From Salipiger bermudensis HTCC2601 (GTDB taxonomy: Bacteria; Pseudomonadota; Alphaproteobacteria; Rhodobacterales; Rhodobacteraceae): DNA of 64,000 nucleotides. The DNA lies in contig NZ_DS022276.1 in assembly GCF_000153725.1 (NCBI RefSeq), positions 1,584,412 through 1,648,411 on the forward strand, in the 5' to 3' direction. A model generated the notes under the pieces. The model did not search any database, was not told the DNA's origin, and saw nothing but the letters and a program-made list of their open reading frames with translations. The first letter of the stretch is position 1. Each line of letters opens with the position of its first letter. The position numbers and the translations under genes are program-made. This document shows positions 60,599-64,000 of the stretch, piece by piece.

Positions 60599-61707
60599 GC
60601 CATCAGTCCGGGATTGAGCAGGCCCTTGGGGTCGAAACGCGCCCGCAGACCTGCGCTCAGCGCTGCCACCGGCGCGGGCTCGGGCTGAAAGGTCGGCACA
60701 TCGCCGCTGGCGCGCACCGCCGTGGCATGGCCGCGGAACCCCGCGCCAAGCCTGTCGCGCGCGTCGGCGCCCTCGGGCAGCAGCGCCCAGATCAGCCCGC
60801 CGCCCCAGTCGAAGACCAGCGCATCGGCTCCCAGCGTCGCCGCCAAAGCCGGCGCCTCGGACGGCGTGCAGGAGATCCGCCAGACATCGCCCGGCCGGCC
60901 GTGGAACGCCTCGACATCGCGGACCGCTTTCCAGAGCGTCGCCCCGCGCGCCTCGTCAGTTTCCACCAGCGGCTGGTGCCGGGCGAAGAGCTCGGAAAGC
61001 CGCCCGCCGCGATAGGCCACCGACTCGGCAAAGCCCTCGATCCGCACCAGCGTCAGCGGCGAGCCCTCCGGCCCCTCGGGCAGATGCGCCGCGCCGCTCA
61101 CATCGAAGGGCGAGCCAAGCGCCTGCGACAGCACCGGCACCGCCTCCTCCGGGCTCAGCCCGCCCAGCACCAGCGTCGCCGTGGCGGCCGGTTTCGGCAG
61201 CACCTTGAAGGAGATCTCGGTCATCACGCCCAGCGTGCCCCAGCTGCCCGCCATCAGCTTGACGAGGTCATAGCCGGTGACGTTCTTCATCACCCGCCCG
61301 CCATTGCTCACCACGCGGCCCGCGCCGTCGACGAAGCGCACGCCCAGCATGAAGTCGCGGCAGGCCCCGGCCTGCACCCGGCGCGGCCCCGAGACGTTCG
61401 CCGCCGCCACGCCGCCGATGGTTGGCGCGCCGTCGGTGCCCAGCAACCCGCGATGGTCCATCGGCTCGAAGGCCAGCCGCTGGCCCTCGCTCTCGAGCGC
61501 GGCCTCGATCTCGGCCAGCGGTGTGCCGGCCTTGGCGACCAGCGTCAGCGCGCCCGGCTCGTGCAGCACGATGCCCGACATCGCCCCGGTCTCCAGCAGC
61601 TCGCCGGCGCTCCTCCCGACCGCGCGGGTGCCGCCGCCGCGCACCCTCAGCGGGCCGCTTGCGTCCCGGATCATCTCGGCCAGCTCGGTCTCTGTCTCAG
61701 GTCTCAT
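60595..61707 (-). CDS. glcE: Glycolate oxidase FAD-binding subunit GlcE
   Basis: GlcE is the second flavin subunit of glycolate oxidase. It is 370 residues, in a PCMH-type FAD fold: PLRVRGGGTRAVGR (residues 19-32), GTDGAPTIGGVAAANVSGPRR, VMKNVTGYDLVKLMAGSWGTLGV. The ATG at 61707 is chosen because it gives the normal N-terminus. A recurrent composite element lies just upstream, in the 68-base gap after glcD. It is co-transcribed with glcD and glcF. Confidence 0.93.
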   Translation of the reverse strand: MRPETETELAEMIRDASGPLRVRGGGTRAVGRSAGELLETGAMSGIVLHEPGALTLVAKAGTPLAEIEAALESEGQRLAFEPMDHRGLLGTDGAPTIGGVAAANVSGPRRVQAGACRDFMLGVRFVDGAGRVVSNGGRVMKNVTGYDLVKLMAGSWGTLGVMTEISFKVLPKPAATATLVLGGLSPEEAVPVLSQALGSPFDVSGAAHLPEGPEGSPLTLVRIEGFAESVAYRGGRLSELFARHQPLVETDEARGATLWKAVRDVEAFHGRPGDVWRISCTPSEAPALAATLGADALVFDWGGGLIWALLPEGADARDRLGAGFRGHATAVRASGDVPTFQPEPAPVAALSAGLRARFDPKGLLNPGLMA

Positions 61708-61710
61708 GGT

Positions 61711-61773
61711 CTTCTCTGGTTCAAAAATACCTCGGGGGAGTCCGCGCCTTGCGCGGACGGGGGCAGCGCCCCC
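61711..61773 (-). repeat. Recurrent composite element, copy C, in the glcD-glcE gap
   Basis: On the minus strand it reads stem-loop GGGGGC/GCCCCC, stem-loop GTCCGCGC/GCGCGGAC, then the core CTCCCCCGAGGTATTTTTGA and ACCAGAGAAGACC up to the glcE start. The order matches copy B' while the stem sequences differ. It may dampen or terminate transcription inside the operon. Confidence 0.65.
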
Positions 61774-61775
61774 GG

Positions 61776-63218
61776 CTATTCGGCTGCCACCGCGCGCCGC
61801 GCTTCGGACACCGCGAGCGGGAACACCTTGGCGGGGTTCAGCAGCCAGCCCGGATCGAACACATCCTTCACCGCCATCTGCGCCTCGAGATCCGCGGGCG
61901 CATATTGCACCGTCATCAGGTCGCGCTTCTCGATGCCCACGCCGTGCTCGCCGGTCAGGCAGCCGCCGACCTCGACGCAGAGCTTCAGGATTTCCGCCCC
62001 CAGCGCTTCGCATTTCTCGAGTTCGCCGGGCTGGTTGGCGTTGAACAGGATCAGCGGGTGCATGTTGCCATCGCCGGCGTGGAACACGTTGGCCACCTCG
62101 AGCCCGACCTCGCGCGACAGCTCACCGATGCGGCGCAGCACCTGCGGCAGGGCCGAGACCGGGATCGTGCCATCGAGGCACATATAGTCGTTGATCTGCC
62201 CCATGGCGCCGAAGGCGCTCTTGCGGCCGAGCCAGATGCGACCGGCCTCGTCGGCGTCCTGCGCCTCGCGCAGCTCCACCGGATCGTGGCGGCGGGCAAT
62301 CTGGGTGATCAGCCCGAGCTGCTCGGCGATCTCGGCCTCCGAGCCCTCGACCTCGACGATCAGAAGCGCCTCGCAATCGGGATAGCCCGCCTTGGCAAAG
62401 GCCTCGCAAGCCACGATGCAGGGCCGGTCCATGAACTCGATCGCCACCGGCAGCACGCCCGCCTTGATGATGTCCGACACGCATTCGCCCGCCACCTCGT
62501 TCGAGTTGAACGCGATCAGCACCGGGCGCGCCCCCTCGGGCTTGCGCAGGATCCGCAGGGTGGCTTCCGTCACCACGCCAAGCTGGCCCTCCGAGCCGCA
62601 GACGAGCCCCAGCAGATCGAGCCCGCCGGGATCGAGATGCGCGCCGCCAAGTTCGATCACCGTGCCGTCCATCAGCACCATGGTGACGCCGAGCAGGTTG
62701 TTGGTGGTGACGCCGTATTTCAGGCAATGCGCCCCGCCCGAGTTCATCGCGATATTGCCGGCGATGGCGCAGGCCAGCTGCGACGAGGGGTCGGGGGCGT
62801 AGAAGAAATCCTCTTCCTCGACGGCGCCGGTGACGCTGAGATTGGTGCGTCCGGTCTGCACCCGGATGAAGCGGTTGTCGTAATCGGTCTCGAGCACCTC
62901 GTTCATCCGCGCCACGCCAAGGATGACCGAGTCCGCCGTCGGCAGCGCGCCCCCGGCCAGCGAGGTGCCGGAGCCGCGCGGCACCACCGGCACGCCCTCC
63001 TCGTGGCAGATGGTCAGAACCGCCGAGACCTCTTCGGTGGTGGCGGGCAACACCGCGCAGAGCGGCGGGCAGCGATAGGCGGTCAGCGCGTCGCACTCGT
63101 AGGCGCGGGTCTCGGCCTCGTCGTCGATCACCGCGTCGGCGGGCAGCACCTCGCGCAGGCGCGCAACGATCTCGGCCTTGCGGGTCAGCACCCTGGCGTC
63201 GGGCTCGGGCATCTGCAT
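61776..63218 (-). CDS. glcD: Glycolate oxidase FAD-linked subunit GlcD
   Basis: GlcD is the catalytic flavoprotein that oxidises glycolate to glyoxylate. It is 480 residues: FAD-binding PCMH domain with PRGSGTSLAGGALP, APDPSSQLACAIAGNIAMNS and CGSEGQLGVVTEATLRIL, and a C-terminal domain with FHAGDGNMHPLILF and GEHGVGIEKRDLM. The ATG at 63218 has AAGGGAGG eight bases upstream, and a palindromic operator lies just before it. It begins the glcD-glcE-orf-glcF operon. Confidence 0.95.
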   Translation of the reverse strand: MQMPEPDARVLTRKAEIVARLREVLPADAVIDDEAETRAYECDALTAYRCPPLCAVLPATTEEVSAVLTICHEEGVPVVPRGSGTSLAGGALPTADSVILGVARMNEVLETDYDNRFIRVQTGRTNLSVTGAVEEEDFFYAPDPSSQLACAIAGNIAMNSGGAHCLKYGVTTNNLLGVTMVLMDGTVIELGGAHLDPGGLDLLGLVCGSEGQLGVVTEATLRILRKPEGARPVLIAFNSNEVAGECVSDIIKAGVLPVAIEFMDRPCIVACEAFAKAGYPDCEALLIVEVEGSEAEIAEQLGLITQIARRHDPVELREAQDADEAGRIWLGRKSAFGAMGQINDYMCLDGTIPVSALPQVLRRIGELSREVGLEVANVFHAGDGNMHPLILFNANQPGELEKCEALGAEILKLCVEVGGCLTGEHGVGIEKRDLMTVQYAPADLEAQMAVKDVFDPGWLLNPAKVFPLAVSEARRAVAAE

Positions 63219-63236
63219 CTGAGGGTCCTCCCTTGG

Positions 63237-63261
63237 AATTGGTAAAGTGATATAACCAATT
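63237..63261. promoter_or_regulatory. Palindromic operator before glcD
   Basis: Perfect arms AATTGGT and ACCAATT are separated by 11 bases. It lies 19 bases upstream of the glcD start. TGGT/ACCA arms recall GntR/FadR-family sites such as those of GlcC, but those usually have a shorter gap, so the binding protein is uncertain. Confidence 0.5.
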
Positions 63262-63352
63262 TGCCACGCCCGCGCCAGACATTTTCCGGCCCGCGCCGCT
63301 GCGACGCGGCAGCGTCTTGCCTTCGGCGGGGAAACGGTAGCACTACTGGGCC

Positions 63353-63763
63353 ATGGACTGGGTAAAGATCATACATCTTCTCTGCGTGATGGGCTGGATG
63401 ACCTCCATCTTCGCGGTGCCGCGCGCGCTGATCTACTGGAAGCGCGAATATGCCAAGCTGGGCGAGTTCGGCCCACTGGGCGACCTGACCATCCGGCTCT
63501 ACCGCTTCTCAGCAGGGTTGGGTGTGATCGCGCTAATCACCGGGCTGGTGCTGGCGCAGCTCTGGGCCTGGGCGCCGTGGATCCACCTCAAACTGGCGCT
63601 GGTGGCGCTGCTTGCCGGGCATTACGTCTGGACCGGCAGGCTGGTGATCCGTGCCAAGCGCGGCGAGTTCCGCGAATCCGACCTGTTTCTGCGCATCTTC
63701 AACGAGATCAGCGTGGTCGGCGTGATCGCCGTGCTCTGGGTCGTCGTGGTCAAGCCGTTCTGA
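63353..63763 (+). CDS. HemJ/CopD-like integral membrane protein
   Basis: This is a 136-residue membrane protein with four helices. VKIIHLLCVMGWMTSIFAVPRALIYW (start), WIHLKLALVALLAGHYVW (middle) and a closing VVGVIAVLWVVVVKPF match the HemJ (protoporphyrinogen oxidase, UPF0093) pattern, including the conserved His near residue 8 and His-x-Lys in the middle. It probably acts in heme synthesis, but paralogues of unknown role exist. It is divergent from glcD and followed by a DUF599 gene. Confidence 0.75.
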   Translation: MDWVKIIHLLCVMGWMTSIFAVPRALIYWKREYAKLGEFGPLGDLTIRLYRFSAGLGVIALITGLVLAQLWAWAPWIHLKLALVALLAGHYVWTGRLVIRAKRGEFRESDLFLRIFNEISVVGVIAVLWVVVVKPF

Positions 63764-63766
63764 TTG

Positions 63767-64000
63767 ATGGGATGGCTCGACCAGCTTGGCTATTTCAGCC
63801 TGCTCGACCTCGCCGGGACGGTGCTGCTGGTGACGGGCTGGCTGCTGTGCTCGTGGTTCGTCGAGCATCCGCCGAGCTGGCGGCCCTCGGTGTCGCGGCT
63901 GATGGCCAATTACCGGCGCGTCTGGATGGTGCAGTTCGTCACCCGGCAGCCGCGTATCTTCGATTCGCAGATCGTCGCCTCGCTGCGTCAAAGCACCGCC
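63767..64000 (+). CDS. DUF599-like membrane protein (partial, runs off the right edge)
   Basis: The ATG at 63767 is three bases after the HemJ-like stop. The visible 78 residues hold an N-terminal helix (about residues 12-32, LDLAGTVLLVTGWLLCSWFV), a polar stretch EHPPSWRPSVSRLMANYRRVWM and TRQPRIFDSQIVASLRQSTA. This start pattern matches DUF599 proteins, which have four helices and no known role. It is likely co-transcribed with the gene before it. Confidence 0.7.
   Translation, partial: MGWLDQLGYFSLLDLAGTVLLVTGWLLCSWFVEHPPSWRPSVSRLMANYRRVWMVQFVTRQPRIFDSQIVASLRQSTA

Noticed and set aside
1-64000. tRNA, rRNA, insertion sequences, prophage, integrase or attachment sites
   Set aside because: I looked for cloverleaf-like blocks, transposase motifs and terminal repeats on both strands and saw none that I could support.

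Overview
The window is high-GC chromosomal DNA from an alphaproteobacterium, almost certainly a member of the Rhodobacteraceae (Roseobacter/Salipiger-like). Supporting signs are the tlpA / argH / small lipoprotein / DUF2834 / lysA / DUF4175 gene run, the lptC-lptA-lptB-hpf-ptsN run without an intervening rpoN, the glcD-glcE-glcF operon, a CtrA-like site between flagellar operons, an Irr-type box in front of a membrane-bound ferritin gene, and recurrent intergenic elements with a TATTTTTGAACC core. I see no rRNA, tRNA, insertion sequence, prophage or CRISPR array. It reads as ordinary, gene-dense core genome with one accessory-looking surface-glycan block.

Layout. 1-829: an inositol-monophosphatase-family gene running off the left edge, where the sequence looks damaged by base losses. 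900-4819: a YbbA/YbbP-type ABC exporter divergent from a TesA-type esterase. 4851-6381: a small membrane protein, an L,D-transpeptidase and thioredoxin 2. 6390-11328: a compact flagellar block (motE, a membrane coiled-coil gene and fliL on the minus strand; fliF, a fliH-like gene, fliN and fliP on the plus strand). 11339-14587: trhO and the NAD salvage pair pncA-pncB. 14751-18494: hisC, cyclohexadienyl dehydrogenase, an extensin-like protein and a secreted unknown. 18598-27318: a TlpA-like thioredoxin, argH, lipoprotein, DUF2834, lysA, a TIGR02302/DUF4175 protein, a potassium channel, a GNAT enzyme and a NYN-domain protein. 27386-29176: TetR and the iron-transport protein MbfA. 29498-39728: polA, a cytoplasmic subtilase, adenosine kinase, nth, a heme-binding-like protein, an alkyltransferase with an AraC-type HTH, an OmpA lipoprotein, a glyoxalase-fold protein and an HTD2-like hydratase. 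39792-41455: an ExoY-like sugar transferase with an unusually long, gene-free leader. 41456-45311: RNase D, LptC/LptA/LptB, HPF and PtsN.

45430-55840 is the most system-like part. Eight minus-strand genes (cysQ, a GT2, galU, galE, a GT4, a GT2/GT92-like enzyme, a GT14-DUF5927 enzyme and a double-domain sulfotransferase) face a divergent ABC-2 capsule-type permease. Together they suggest synthesis and export of a sulfated surface glycan: GalU and GalE supply UDP-sugars, four glycosyltransferases build the chain, the sulfotransferase decorates it, and CysQ removes the PAP by-product. This is inference from domains and neighbourhood.

56583-64000: a small heat-shock protein with an RpoH-type promoter, two tandem trypsin-like proteases (the second has lost its start codon), the glycolate oxidase operon glcD-glcE-orf-glcF with a palindromic operator, a HemJ-like membrane protein and a truncated DUF599 gene at the right edge. 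Several genes use TTG or GTG starts supported by strong Shine-Dalgarno sequences, and these are flagged individually.
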